A stretch of DNA of 64,000 nucleotides from the NCBI RefSeq assembly GCF_001457455.1, contig NZ_LN831026.1, positions 868,001-932,000 of the forward strand, read 5' to 3'. The position numbers and the translations under genes are program-made. The DNA comes from Corynebacterium diphtheriae. Its GTDB lineage: Bacteria > Actinomycetota > Actinomycetes > Mycobacteriales > Mycobacteriaceae. The notes below the pieces were generated by a model. That model made no database searches. It was not told the origin of the DNA and worked only from the letters and a program-made list of their open reading frames with translations. Below, piece by piece: positions 26,737-35,329 of this stretch (the first letter of the stretch is position 1; the number at the start of each line of letters is the position of its first letter).

Positions 26737-29700
26737 TTATCGCGGGATTTCTTGTTCGCCGTGTGCCCACATTGTGGCGTAAATACCCCCATAAGTGCGT
26801 AGGCTTGCATGGTCGCCATCTTCAACAACGGCCCCGTTCGCAATCACAAGTATCCGATCTGCTTTCGCGGCGGTGGCTAATCGGTGAGCAACAATGACCG
26901 AGGTGCGTGTTTGCGTGAGCCGTTCGGCGGCAGACAAGATCGTTTTTTCGGTTGCAGGATCAAGCGTTGCGGTGGCTTCGTCGAGAAGCAAGATTTCTGG
27001 CTTCATCATCTCTGCTCGTGCCAAGGCAATGAGCTGACGTTGTCCTGAAGATAACCCTTGGCCGCGTTCGCCAACAGTGGCGCGGAAGCCGCCGTCGATG
27101 GCAGCGATTGCGCGCAGGGCTCCAACTCGGCGGGCAGCGTCGGTGATTTCTTCAGCGGTGGCGTCGGGTAGACCATAGGCGATGTTTTCGGCAACGGTGC
27201 CGGTAAACAGGTGGGTTTCTTGAGGAACGAATCCTACGGTGCGTCGCCACGCGTGGATGTCGTAGTCGCGAATATCGTGGCGTTTCGACGCCACCTTGCC
27301 CGTTGTGGGGTCGTAGAAGCGCTCGATGAGTTTCACGATGGTTGATTTTCCAGCACCAGTGGGACCGACTACGGCCACTGTGGAACCAGGTTGGATCGTC
27401 AATGTGAGGTCGTCGATCACGGCAGCACTGTCGTGAGAGTAGGAAAAACCGACGTTATGAAAAGTGATGTCGGTTCCTTCGTCTTCGCTTTGCGCCGGAA
27501 CTAGGCGTCCTTCGTTGGGAACGCTACTAGGAGTAGAAAGCAGGTCGGAGATTCGGCGGAAACCCACCTGTGCCTGTTGGTAGGAATCGAAAACTTGGGA
27601 GAGATGCTGGATCGGGCCGTAGAGGCGATCCAAATACAGTAGGAAGGCAACGAGTACACCGGCGGCGAGTTCTCCATGTGCTACCAGATGTGCGCCTACT
27701 CCGAGTACAGCTGCTTGAAGGATTTGGCTCACGGCGTTGATACCTGGGAAGTACACGGCGACTGCGGTTTGGGTTTTGATGCGGGTGGCGCGATAACGTG
27801 CTGCTTGTGTGGAAAAATCAGCGAGTGCAGCGTCTTCCATACGTGCCATCTGGGCGCTTCTTAGACCACCGATGTGTTCTTGGAATAATGCGTTGACCCC
27901 GCTTATTTGTTCGCGAGCTTGGGTATAGAGCCGTGAGGAGATGCGTTTAAAAAAGACGGTGGCAACGCCGATGAGGGGCACGCCGATGACCGCGATAGCA
28001 AACAGTTGCAGGCTGGTCGCGCCTAGGAGGGCGAGGATTCCTAGCAGCGTGGTGAGGGAGACGACAGTTTGGGCAAGCCCTGTTTGTAAGAAACTATTGA
28101 GGGCTTCGATGTCGGTGGTCATGCGCGTCATGATGGTTCCCGACATGGTTTTTTCGAAGTAGTCCATGCCAAGACGCTGCAGTTGTGCATAGGAGCGCAA
28201 TCGTAGGTGGTACAGCAAGCGTTCGCCGGTGCGAGCGGTCACGATGGTGGTGGCGATGTCGGCAAGCCATGCCACAATCACCACGCTGATTCCTATTCCT
28301 GTGACGATCCACAGTGCTAATGGATTATGTGCTGTGACGCCGCGGTCGATGGCAGCACGCACCAAGGTGGGGATGGTCAAGCTGGCTGCCACACCCACGA
28401 TGTAGAGGCCGATGACAACCACAATGAGCCAACGCACTGAGGCAAAAAGTTGATGCGCAGTTACCTTGCCGTGGTCGTGATCGAGGAGTGGGCGCGGGCC
28501 TGGTGTGTCGCGAGTAGGAGGGAGGGCATCCACGCGGGCGAGGAGCTCGGGAGTTGCGGGTATCGACGCCGCCATGCCGCCGCGGCCGCGTCCCCGTCCG
28601 CCCGCCGCGGGGTTGGCACCTGCTACGGATGCCGCCGCTTTCATGGCTGAGGAATTAATAGTGAGGCGTGAGTCGTGTTGAGAGGATGCGATTTCTGGCC
28701 AGAGTTGTGTCCACTCGGGTTCGGTGCCGTCGTCAAAGGGAACAAAGGGCTCATGGGAGTTGCGTTCACGCAGGTGTTCTTGCATGTCCATGAGGTAGAC
28801 AAACTGGGGGTTCGCGCGCATATGGCTAAGGCTGCCGTGATCGACGATGCGTCCGTTATCTATAAGTGCAACCGAATCTGCTAGGGATAGCGTAGAGTTC
28901 CGGTGCGCTACTGCGAGGATGGTGACATCCGATAACTCTGTGCTGACCTGCTCGTAGATGGCGTGCTCAGTGGTGGCATCGATAGCTGAGGTTGCATCAT
29001 CCAAAATGAGCACGCGCGGACGTTCGAGCACCGCTCGTGCGATAGCGATACGTTGGCGTTGACCACCAGAAAGCGTGAGGCCTCGTTCACCTACGATCTC
29101 GTCGTACCCGTGGGGAAGTGCGGTAATAAAGTCGTGGGCTTGTGCGATGCGGGCAGCACGTTCGATCTCAACATCGGTGACGTTTCGTCCCATAGCGATG
29201 TTGTCGCGGATACTGGCGGAATAGAGAAATGGATCGTCAAAAACACAGGAAACGGCGCTGCGTAAGTCATGGCGACGCAGCTGGGTAGTATCCACTCCTC
29301 CTAGCCGGATCTGCCCGCTCTCGGGGCGATAAAAACCGCATAGTAGCTGCACGGCCATTGTTTTTCCGGAGCCGGGTGGGCCAACAATAGCTACAGTATC
29401 GCCGGCGGGAACGGTGAGGGTCGTGCCATTGAGAATCCCATCAAAGTGCACGTTTTCAAGTTCGAGTGACAACGGTCCTGCAGGAAGGTCCAGAGGATGT
29501 TCCGGATCGGGGTGCTCGGCAGTCATGTCGACAACATCCATAACGCGGTCGAATGAACTAAGTCCCATCTGCATTTGAACGACCATGCCGGCAAGCATGG
29601 ACACCACCGATGTCATGGACGTGAGATAGGTGCTAAAAGCTAGGAATGAGCCGATAGTGATATGCCCATCGAGGGCGAGCCAACCACCTAAGCCAATGCC

Positions 29701-30477
29701 TATGACCAGTGCGAGTGTAGGAAGTTGCTGAACGAGTGGTCGGTAACGGGCAGAAAGTCGCGCCGAGCGCATCTGTTCGGCGTAGACCTGCGTGCTGAGC
29801 TCGTCTAGGCGATCGAGCTCTCGTGACTCCTGCGCGAATGCTTTCACAACGCGGATACCGCTTACGGTTTGTTCGATGTGTGTGGCTAGATTGGCAACGC
29901 TGTGTTGCGCCGACCACGTTGCGGCAAACAATGTGGTGCGTGATCGGAGTGAGAGCCACACCAGCGGTGGGATACAGGCGACTGCGATGAACATGAGCCA
30001 GACGTTGATCCACGCCAGAATTCCTATGGTGATGACCACTTTGAGCACATGCCCGATCAGCAGTGGGAACATGGCCACCATTGCTTGTGCAAGGTTGAGG
30101 TCAGAAATTGAGCGTGAGACTATTTGACCGGTGCGCAGTTTGTCTTGCTGGGGGCCGTCGAGACGCTGTAAGGAATCAAGAACGCTGACGCGCAGGGTGT
30201 GCTGGAAGGTGTTGGATAACACGCCTGCGAAAAATCGCCGCCCGAATTGGAAAACGTAGCGGGCGAGAGCGGTGGCGACCAAAATCCAGACCACACGCTG
30301 AACTTCGGCATTTCCCCCTCCTAGAGAACCGGTGGCAGTATCTACCGCGGAGCCCGCTAGGAGGGGGATGGTGGCGTCGAAAAGCGTTGTCATCACAGTG
30401 GAGATGACAGCGGCGATGACGATCCACGGTTGTCGCCACAACATGGCACGAAGTTTGGAGCCAACGTTGGGCGACAT
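26737..30477 (-). CDS. ABC exporter with two fused half-transporters
   Basis: A 1246-residue single polypeptide that repeats the membrane domain plus ATPase unit twice. Module 1 has six-helix membrane domain (about 1-300), Walker A GPPGSGKTMAV, LSGGQRQRIAI and RVLILDDATSAID. Module 2 has membrane helices from about 670, Walker A GPTGAGKSTIV, signature LSSGQRQLIAL and EILLLDEATATLD. A proline/glycine/arginine linker (AGGRGRGRGGMAAS) joins them. Module 1 has Asp in place of the usual catalytic Glu after Walker B (LILDDATS), so only the second site is likely to hydrolyse fast, as in heterodimeric exporters. The substrate is unknown. It lies upstream of odhA on the minus strand, as in C. glutamicum. 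Confidence 0.88.
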   Translation of the reverse strand: MSPNVGSKLRAMLWRQPWIVIAAVISTVMTTLFDATIPLLAGSAVDTATGSLGGGNAEVQRVVWILVATALARYVFQFGRRFFAGVLSNTFQHTLRVSVLDSLQRLDGPQQDKLRTGQIVSRSISDLNLAQAMVAMFPLLIGHVLKVVITIGILAWINVWLMFIAVACIPPLVWLSLRSRTTLFAATWSAQHSVANLATHIEQTVSGIRVVKAFAQESRELDRLDELSTQVYAEQMRSARLSARYRPLVQQLPTLALVIGIGLGGWLALDGHITIGSFLAFSTYLTSMTSVVSMLAGMVVQMQMGLSSFDRVMDVVDMTAEHPDPEHPLDLPAGPLSLELENVHFDGILNGTTLTVPAGDTVAIVGPPGSGKTMAVQLLCGFYRPESGQIRLGGVDTTQLRRHDLRSAVSCVFDDPFLYSASIRDNIAMGRNVTDVEIERAARIAQAHDFITALPHGYDEIVGERGLTLSGGQRQRIAIARAVLERPRVLILDDATSAIDATTEHAIYEQVSTELSDVTILAVAHRNSTLSLADSVALIDNGRIVDHGSLSHMRANPQFVYLMDMQEHLRERNSHEPFVPFDDGTEPEWTQLWPEIASSQHDSRLTINSSAMKAAASVAGANPAAGGRGRGRGGMAASIPATPELLARVDALPPTRDTPGPRPLLDHDHGKVTAHQLFASVRWLIVVVIGLYIVGVAASLTIPTLVRAAIDRGVTAHNPLALWIVTGIGISVVIVAWLADIATTIVTARTGERLLYHLRLRSYAQLQRLGMDYFEKTMSGTIMTRMTTDIEALNSFLQTGLAQTVVSLTTLLGILALLGATSLQLFAIAVIGVPLIGVATVFFKRISSRLYTQAREQISGVNALFQEHIGGLRSAQMARMEDAALADFSTQAARYRATRIKTQTAVAVYFPGINAVSQILQAAVLGVGAHLVAHGELAAGVLVAFLLYLDRLYGPIQHLSQVFDSYQQAQVGFRRISDLLSTPSSVPNEGRLVPAQSEDEGTDITFHNVGFSYSHDSAAVIDDLTLTIQPGSTVAVVGPTGAGKSTIVKLIERFYDPTTGKVASKRHDIRDYDIHAWRRTVGFVPQETHLFTGTVAENIAYGLPDATAEEITDAARRVGALRAIAAIDGGFRATVGERGQGLSSGQRQLIALARAEMMKPEILLLDEATATLDPATEKTILSAAERLTQTRTSVIVAHRLATAAKADRILVIANGAVVEDGDHASLRTYGGIYATMWAHGEQEIPR

Positions 30478-30484
30478 ATCTGGT

Positions 30485-31315
30485 TTATTCCTTTACTTGT
30501 GAGGCGAGCAACGCGACGGATTCTTGGACCTCATCTTCGCTCGGTGCCGGGGTATCAAAAGCACTGGGCAATGCGCCAAGAGATTCTGATGTGCTGTGCA
30601 CTACCTTAGCGGCCAGCTTGCGATTAGCCATCGTACCCAACACTGCGCCGATTCCCATTGGCATGATCTTGCCGATCCACGCTTGTTTCATGCGCTTGCT
30701 GATCTGATTCAGCGCAATCTTGACTAGTTGGTTGTTAACTTCCCGCACATTGCCAGGGCTCATACGCGAAATCGCGCTGACAGAACTGGTGGCGGTGAGA
30801 GAGGCGTCGACAAGCGCGGTGCCTTGTGATCCAGACAATGCCACCAAGATAAGCGCTTTACGACGATCCGGGTCCGTGATGTCTGCGCCACGCAAATAAG
30901 CCGATGCCACGGTATAAAAAGCAGCCGCGTCGAGGAACACTAAAGATTCTGCGCTAATCGTAAGAGCACCGGTAACAAAACCGATACCAGGGATGGCCGC
31001 TGCAGTACCAGCACCAGCGCCCGAACCTGTGGCTAGGCGGACGAAGTGCTTATTCATTAAGTCTTGAATCTCTGCAGGGCTTGCCTCTGGGTTCTTAGAA
31101 CGTAACCAATCGACATAGCCGGTGATGGCACTGCGCTGAAGATGAACCACGCGATCCAAGGAATTAACCAAGATTTTGCCCGCCATGCCGGATTCTGCAA
31201 TCAAGGCCTGGGAATCAGAACCAAATGCGTCGGTAACCGCCTGCTCTTTAGAATCGCGGCGACCAAACATCACAGAATCCCCGAGGGATCCCAGCGTTTT
31301 TCGTACAAAACCCAT
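30485..31315 (-). CDS. Conserved hypothetical protein
   Basis: A 276-residue protein. A long helical N-terminal part is followed by a glycine/alanine-rich stretch (GSGAGAGTAAAIPGIGFVTGALTISAE) that may form one or two membrane-associated hairpins, then AFYTVASAYLRGADITDPDRRKALILVALSG. I recognise no catalytic motif; EcsC-like membrane proteins have a similar look. The start is at ATG 31315, with AAGGAAG upstream; the longer frame from 31351 lacks a site. It ends 7 bp before the ABC exporter start, so the two are probably co-transcribed. The function is unknown. Confidence 0.65.
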   Translation of the reverse strand: MGFVRKTLGSLGDSVMFGRRDSKEQAVTDAFGSDSQALIAESGMAGKILVNSLDRVVHLQRSAITGYVDWLRSKNPEASPAEIQDLMNKHFVRLATGSGAGAGTAAAIPGIGFVTGALTISAESLVFLDAAAFYTVASAYLRGADITDPDRRKALILVALSGSQGTALVDASLTATSSVSAISRMSPGNVREVNNQLVKIALNQISKRMKQAWIGKIMPMGIGAVLGTMANRKLAAKVVHSTSESLGALPSAFDTPAPSEDEVQESVALLASQVKE

Positions 31316-31520
31316 AATGTTCTTCCTTACATTGTGTTCGAGGTTACGCATGGTTCAACGGATAGCGGACAGTGATCGTTCCAACAATTGATCACAATCC
31401 TGCAACGATCGTCTCTAGGAGAGGGATTAACCGGCTCTTCCGGTTTTAGAGTGCATTGATTTTGTGTCGGATGTTGGCGGCGTGGCACTACGCGGAGTAG
31501 GACGTTTTCCATAACCATGG

Positions 31521-31570
31521 CTTGGCTGGGCTTGGCTGGCGTTGGTGGGCACTGGTGGGCGCTGGTGGGC
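31521..31570. repeat. Five imperfect tandem decamers
   Basis: Five consecutive 10-bp units run here: two CTTGGCTGG-type and three ending TGGTGGGC. They lie between IR1 and IR2 of the decayed insertion. They probably arose by slippage in non-coding debris. Confidence 0.7.
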
Positions 31571-31602
31571 GCGCCACCCCCGCTCACCCCCGAAAAGACG
31601 GC

Positions 31603-31656
31603 ACTTCACACCAAATCTGCTCAAACGGCCGGTTTGGAAGCGATTTGGTGTGAAGT
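31603..31656. repeat. Long perfect inverted repeat
   Basis: ACTTCACACCAAATC (31603-31617) and its exact complement (31642-31656) flank a 24-nt loop that itself holds CAAAC/GTTTG. It lies within the decayed ISL3 element. It could be a REP-like or small mobile repeat, or part of another inserted element. Confidence 0.7.
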
Positions 31657-31717
31657 TCTGAGAAAAATCCTTCGAAATACCCCCGAATGGTGGCTCTTCC
31701 GGTTTTAGGGTGCATTG

Positions 31718-31837
31718 TTTGTGGTCGAAGTAGGCGAGGATGCCCTTGCGGCGCTTGTTCATAGTCCTGCCTAGCTGCACGATCTCAGCGACCACAGCGT
31801 CTTTCATGCCAACAAGCGTGTCAATGAGCGCGCTCAT
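31718..31837 (-). pseudogene. ISL3-family transposase fragment
   Basis: About 40 residues remain: MSALIDTLVGMKDAVVAEIVQLGRTMNKRRKGILAYFD, matching the E-I-x2-L-G-R-T-x3-R-x3-I-L-A-Y-F-D stretch near the C-terminus of ISL3 transposases. Directly after FDH the frame runs into the terminal repeat IR2, so the rest of the gene has been deleted. It cannot encode an active enzyme. Confidence 0.7.
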
Positions 31838-31934
31838 GGCTCGACGGGCTCGGCTTCAATAACGGTAACTATCACTGTGTTCTGCGGTGCGGCAGATGGT
31901 ATCGACGATGGCATTTCCGTTAGGTTGCACAGTA

Positions 31935-31968
31935 GGTCCTTGGTTTTGTACGGACAAAGCCAAGGACC
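31935..31968. repeat. 15-bp hairpin inside the decayed IS
   Basis: GGTCCTTGGTTTTGT (31935-31949) pairs with ACAAAGCCAAGGACC (31954-31968) with one G-T wobble and a 4-nt loop. It may be a transcription terminator of the former element or of aroE. Confidence 0.55.
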
Positions 31969-32036
31969 CTAGTATCTTGTGCTACGCCCGAACCCCTGGC
32001 GAACTAATCAATGAACTCTAAAACCGGAAGAGTCGC

Positions 32037-32849
32037 TTAACCCTGCTGTGCGTAATCTTCTGCCGCGCGCACAAACGCAGCAGAAGGAGTTACTCCGGTG
32101 TAGAGCGCAAACTGCTCAGCAGCCTGCAAACAGATCACCTCACCACCGTTAATAATCTTTTTGCCCCTAGACTCAGCTGCCTTTATCAGTGGAGTTTCTA
32201 CCGGATAGGCAACGACATCGAAGATCACCTGCGCAGCATCGATCTCGGCATTGCTAAACGCCTGCACATGTTCATGATCGCCGTACATGCCAAGGGGAGT
32301 CACATTAACCAACATGCTGGTTTTAGCCGGCACCTCGGTGGAATGCTTCCAACCATAGCGCTGTGCCAATGCGGAACCAGTTTCTGCATTGCGCGCAACC
32401 ACAGTGCCCGTCATGCCATGGTCAGCTAGTGCTGCCACAACCGCATTGGCCATGCCACCTGAACCACGGACTGCAACGCTCATATCAGCGGGAATCTCAT
32501 GGGACTTAAGCAACGAGGCAACTGCGACATAATCGGTGTTATATCCGGTGAGTACACCGTCGTCATTAACAATCGTGTTCACAGCATGAATGCGTTGTGC
32601 CGAGGGGTGAAGCGCATCTATCAGCGGGATAACGTCCTGCTTATAGGGCATGGACACACCCGCGCCACGAATGTTCAATCCGCGAATTCCAGCCACGGCA
32701 GCAGTAATATCTGCCGGTGCGATTGCCTTATAGATAAAGTTCAATCCCAGCTGGTCATATAGCCAATTATGAAAGCGCACCCCATGATTTGAGGGCCGTG
32801 CGGCCAATGAGACACACAAAACGGTATTTCGGTCGACGAGATTTACCAT
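32037..32849 (-). CDS. aroE: Shikimate dehydrogenase-like (AroE)
   Basis: A 270-residue shikimate/quinate dehydrogenase family protein. The substrate domain has a lysine in PYKQDVIPLID (catalytic Lys) and NTIVNDDGVLTGYNTDYVA with the catalytic Asp. The NADP domain has AVRGSGGMANAVVAALAD, in which GSGGMA is the dinucleotide loop. This fits the shortened subgroup found in C. glutamicum upstream of its esterase neighbour. The start is ATG 32849, with AGGTG just upstream. The stop codon (TAA, 32037-32039) lies in the 8-bp target repeat of the decayed ISL3 element, so the insertion occurred at the very end of this gene. It is divergent from the esterase with overlapping 5' ends. Confidence 0.85.
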   Translation of the reverse strand: MVNLVDRNTVLCVSLAARPSNHGVRFHNWLYDQLGLNFIYKAIAPADITAAVAGIRGLNIRGAGVSMPYKQDVIPLIDALHPSAQRIHAVNTIVNDDGVLTGYNTDYVAVASLLKSHEIPADMSVAVRGSGGMANAVVAALADHGMTGTVVARNAETGSALAQRYGWKHSTEVPAKTSMLVNVTPLGMYGDHEHVQAFSNAEIDAAQVIFDVVAYPVETPLIKAAESRGKKIINGGEVICLQAAEQFALYTGVTPSAAFVRAAEDYAQQG

Positions 32850-32868
32850 GTCACCTACTCTAAAACAT

Positions 32869-34452
32869 ATGAGTGATTGGACCCCCAACGACGTAGTACG
32901 TACCACGTCTGGCCGAGTAGGAGGGTTAAGCACCACAGCCACCGACACCACCCCAGCGGTGCGCACTTGGCGTGGCGTTCCCTACGGGCGGGCCGACCGC
33001 TTCCGCGCCCCAACATCCCCGCACCCGTGGAAAGAAATAAAAGACTGCACGCACTACGCGTCTGTAGCCGCGCAGCCAACCTATGGTCCAAGTGATCGCA
33101 TTCGTGGTTCCGAAGACTGCCTCAACCTAGACATCGTGCGACCAGACCACGACCGCCCCCTGCCAGTTGTGGTCTACTTTCACGGTGGATCCTTCGTCTA
33201 CGGATCCAGCCACGAACAACTCTTACGTGGGCACCACCTAGCAACCAGCATGGATGTTGTTTACGTTGCCATCAACTTCCGCCTCGGCGCATTGGGATAC
33301 CTCGACCTGCGCTCGCTAGGAGACGATTGCGTAGCCAACCCCGCAATCTTGGACCAGCTTCTTGCCCTGAAATGGATTCAAGCCAACGTCCAAGCATTCG
33401 GCGGGGATCCCACTAACGTCACCGTCATGGGCGAATCCGCAGGTGGTGCGGCAGTGCTTACTTTGATGTGTACGCCAACCGCGATGGGACTCTTCCACAA
33501 AGCTATCGCGCAATCACCGCCCATCGCAGCTATTCATTCCAAAGCACAGTCGACCCTGTGGGCGGGGATGCTCGCACAGCGTCTAGGAGTAAACACTCTG
33601 AAAGAGCTCCGCGGCCTCCCGGTGGCAGACATCATCCGCGCAGGGCAGTCGATGATGTGGCGGAGTAGGGAACTGATTTATCTTAATTCGTGTTATTCGC
33701 CGACGGTGGACGGCACTACTTTGTTTGAACATCCGCTAAAGGTTTTTGAGCGTGGTCAGCAGTTGAAGGTTCCTCTTCTTGTGGGGACGAATGTGGATGA
33801 GACGTCGTTTGCTAAGGGCATGTATTTGCGTTCCAAGGCGCGCACGAGGGCGGCGCATCGAGTGCTTACTACCTTTGATCCTCATAGCGCCGATCATGTG
33901 TTGGGTGTGTATCAGGGCGCTAAGCGGCGGCGAGATTTTGCGCAGTTGATTGCGGATGGTGTTTTTTGGGCGCCGAGTATTGCAGCGGCTCAGGCTCATT
34001 CGACGGTTGCTCAGACGTGGATGTATCGCTTTGATTTTGCTCCGGCACTGTTGCGCTGGCTGGGGTTGGGGGCTATGCATTCGATGGAGTTGACCCCGAT
34101 TTTTGGTGACATGAATGCTTCTCGGATGTCGAGTCTTAATGTTCGGAATTCACGGGTTGCTTTAGAACAGCTTGGTGAGCAGATGCAGTTTCATTGGGCG
34201 CGGTTTATTCATCATGGTCAGCCTAGTGAGGCTTGGCCGTCGTATCACACTGCTGGCGATACAGAGCCTGGTCGGGCGACGATGGTATTTGATCAGGAGT
34301 CGCGGGTGATTTATGACCCGTTTTCGCAGCGCCGCCGTGCGTGGTCCGAATACGATATGACCGAGTGGGGTTTGGGGCGCGAGGATCTCCTGCGCGCGCT
34401 GGGTTTGTATGAGGAACCTACTTATTTTGCTCCGTTGGAATTAGAACAATAG
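32869..34452 (+). CDS. Type B carboxylesterase / lipase
   Basis: A 527-residue alpha/beta-hydrolase of the carboxylesterase type B family. The oxyanion segment VVVYFHGGSFVYGSS is near residue 110, and the nucleophile elbow is GESAGGAAVL (Ser about 200), after FGGDPTNVTVM. The GTNVDETSF segment is the usual acidic-residue region, and the catalytic histidine is near LGAMHSMELTPIF. The typical start TTSGRVGG-x-RTWRGVPYG is present. The start is unresolved: ATG 32848 overlaps the aroE start codon region, and ATG 32869 gives the better N-terminus. It may hydrolyse short-chain esters; no signal peptide is seen, so it is probably cytoplasmic. Confidence 0.82.
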   Translation: MSDWTPNDVVRTTSGRVGGLSTTATDTTPAVRTWRGVPYGRADRFRAPTSPHPWKEIKDCTHYASVAAQPTYGPSDRIRGSEDCLNLDIVRPDHDRPLPVVVYFHGGSFVYGSSHEQLLRGHHLATSMDVVYVAINFRLGALGYLDLRSLGDDCVANPAILDQLLALKWIQANVQAFGGDPTNVTVMGESAGGAAVLTLMCTPTAMGLFHKAIAQSPPIAAIHSKAQSTLWAGMLAQRLGVNTLKELRGLPVADIIRAGQSMMWRSRELIYLNSCYSPTVDGTTLFEHPLKVFERGQQLKVPLLVGTNVDETSFAKGMYLRSKARTRAAHRVLTTFDPHSADHVLGVYQGAKRRRDFAQLIADGVFWAPSIAAAQAHSTVAQTWMYRFDFAPALLRWLGLGAMHSMELTPIFGDMNASRMSSLNVRNSRVALEQLGEQMQFHWARFIHHGQPSEAWPSYHTAGDTEPGRATMVFDQESRVIYDPFSQRRRAWSEYDMTEWGLGREDLLRALGLYEEPTYFAPLELEQ

Positions 34453-34470
34453 CTTTGCAGGAAGGCGGAT

Positions 34471-35280
34471 ATGGACTCGGTTCTAGATGCTGCATTTGAT
34501 CGATTAATGGCTGAGCATGAGCGTTTTCGCCCTTCGTTGGATCCCAGCGTCTCGCAGGGAAACGTGGTGGATGTTGAGCATTTGTATTTGGAAGACACGG
34601 TGAAAACGGCGATTGCGGCTTCGCAGCACATCTTTGGGGTGCCTACGGATAAGCACGCTGCACAGTTGTGGCTTTTTAGTTTGCTTGGCGACGCCCTCAA
34701 TCCGTCGGTAACGGCGATGGTCAGCATTGATGTGGTGCCGTTGCTGGATATACGCCAGTCGACTGTATTTCATCGTGACGATACTGGGTATTGGTTTGGT
34801 TTTCGTCCCCACGTCTGCGCCGATAGTGTGCGGGAGTCTGGCCGTGCGTTGGCGGTATCCGTTGCACCATTGATAGTTGCCATATGTCGGCTGACTGGTA
34901 TGCGCCCAGCACCGTTGTGGGCGGTGGTTGCTGATGCTGCTGTGCAGCCCGCTATAGCTGCTGGGAATGATGACTTTGAAACTGCAAGGGCGTTAGATAC
35001 GGCTCGTGAATTGGTGGCGGGTCTTCGCGAGGGGGTTGATTCTCTAGGAGGGGATGTAGCGGAGTTTAAAGCCGCGATACCGCAGCATAACTTTGAGCAG
35101 ATCTGCGATGGTTGTTTTGCTCCTATCGATCCAGGTGTTGAACCTGATTATGTGGTGGCGCACCGTGTGTCGTGTTGCATGATTTATCATTCGCCTACGG
35201 CTGGTAAGTGCACATCGTGTCCGCATCAGGACAAAGATGTGCGAAAGAATGCCCTGATTGCTGCTTCGGAGAGCTTTTAA
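34471..35280 (+). CDS. FhuF-like [2Fe-2S] ferric-siderophore reductase
   Basis: A 269-residue protein. It ends in the FhuF C-terminal iron-sulfur motif, C-C-x10-C-x2-C as SCCMIYHSPTAGKCTSCP (about residues 239-256). In E. coli FhuF these cysteines hold an atypical [2Fe-2S] cluster that reduces Fe3+ from hydroxamate siderophores. The N-terminal domain has no other motif I recognise. It starts at ATG 34471 with GGAAGG upstream and follows the esterase by 18 bp. No siderophore transport gene is nearby; a link to siderophore release by the upstream esterase is speculative. Confidence 0.75.
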   Translation: MDSVLDAAFDRLMAEHERFRPSLDPSVSQGNVVDVEHLYLEDTVKTAIAASQHIFGVPTDKHAAQLWLFSLLGDALNPSVTAMVSIDVVPLLDIRQSTVFHRDDTGYWFGFRPHVCADSVRESGRALAVSVAPLIVAICRLTGMRPAPLWAVVADAAVQPAIAAGNDDFETARALDTARELVAGLREGVDSLGGDVAEFKAAIPQHNFEQICDGCFAPIDPGVEPDYVVAHRVSCCMIYHSPTAGKCTSCPHQDKDVRKNALIAASESF

Positions 35281-35329
35281 CGATAGGCTAGGGGCCGGCA
35301 TTGAGCACCTCAGAAAGGGTTGACACACA

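Larger units (their letters stand above)
31425..32042. mobile_element. Decayed, nested ISL3-type element
   Basis: Three copies of an ISL3-type terminal repeat are present. IR1 (31433-31458) and IR2 (31692-31717) read rightward, each starting GGCTCTTCCGGTTTTAG. IR3 (32009-32034) is the inverted copy at the far end, with two mismatches to IR1 and three to IR2. The 8 bp outside IR1 (GATTAACC, 31425-31432) and outside IR3 (GCTTAACC, 32035-32042) match at 7 of 8 positions, consistent with the 8-bp target duplication of ISL3 elements. So 31433-32034 (602 bp) was one insertion. It contains a transposase remnant, decamer repeats and hairpins but no intact gene, and lies at the aroE stop codon. Confidence 0.8.

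Noticed and set aside
31541..31570. GCTGGTGG-like (E. coli Chi) cluster
   Set aside because: Result of tandem decamers in IS debris; no evidence of Chi function and not the corynebacterial sequence.
31352..32036. CRISPR array
   Set aside because: The repeats are three terminal repeats of a mobile element, not regularly spaced with unique spacers.
35317..35322. TTGACA as a -35 box before the acidic protein
   Set aside because: Only about 8 bp before the start codon with no room for a -10 box.
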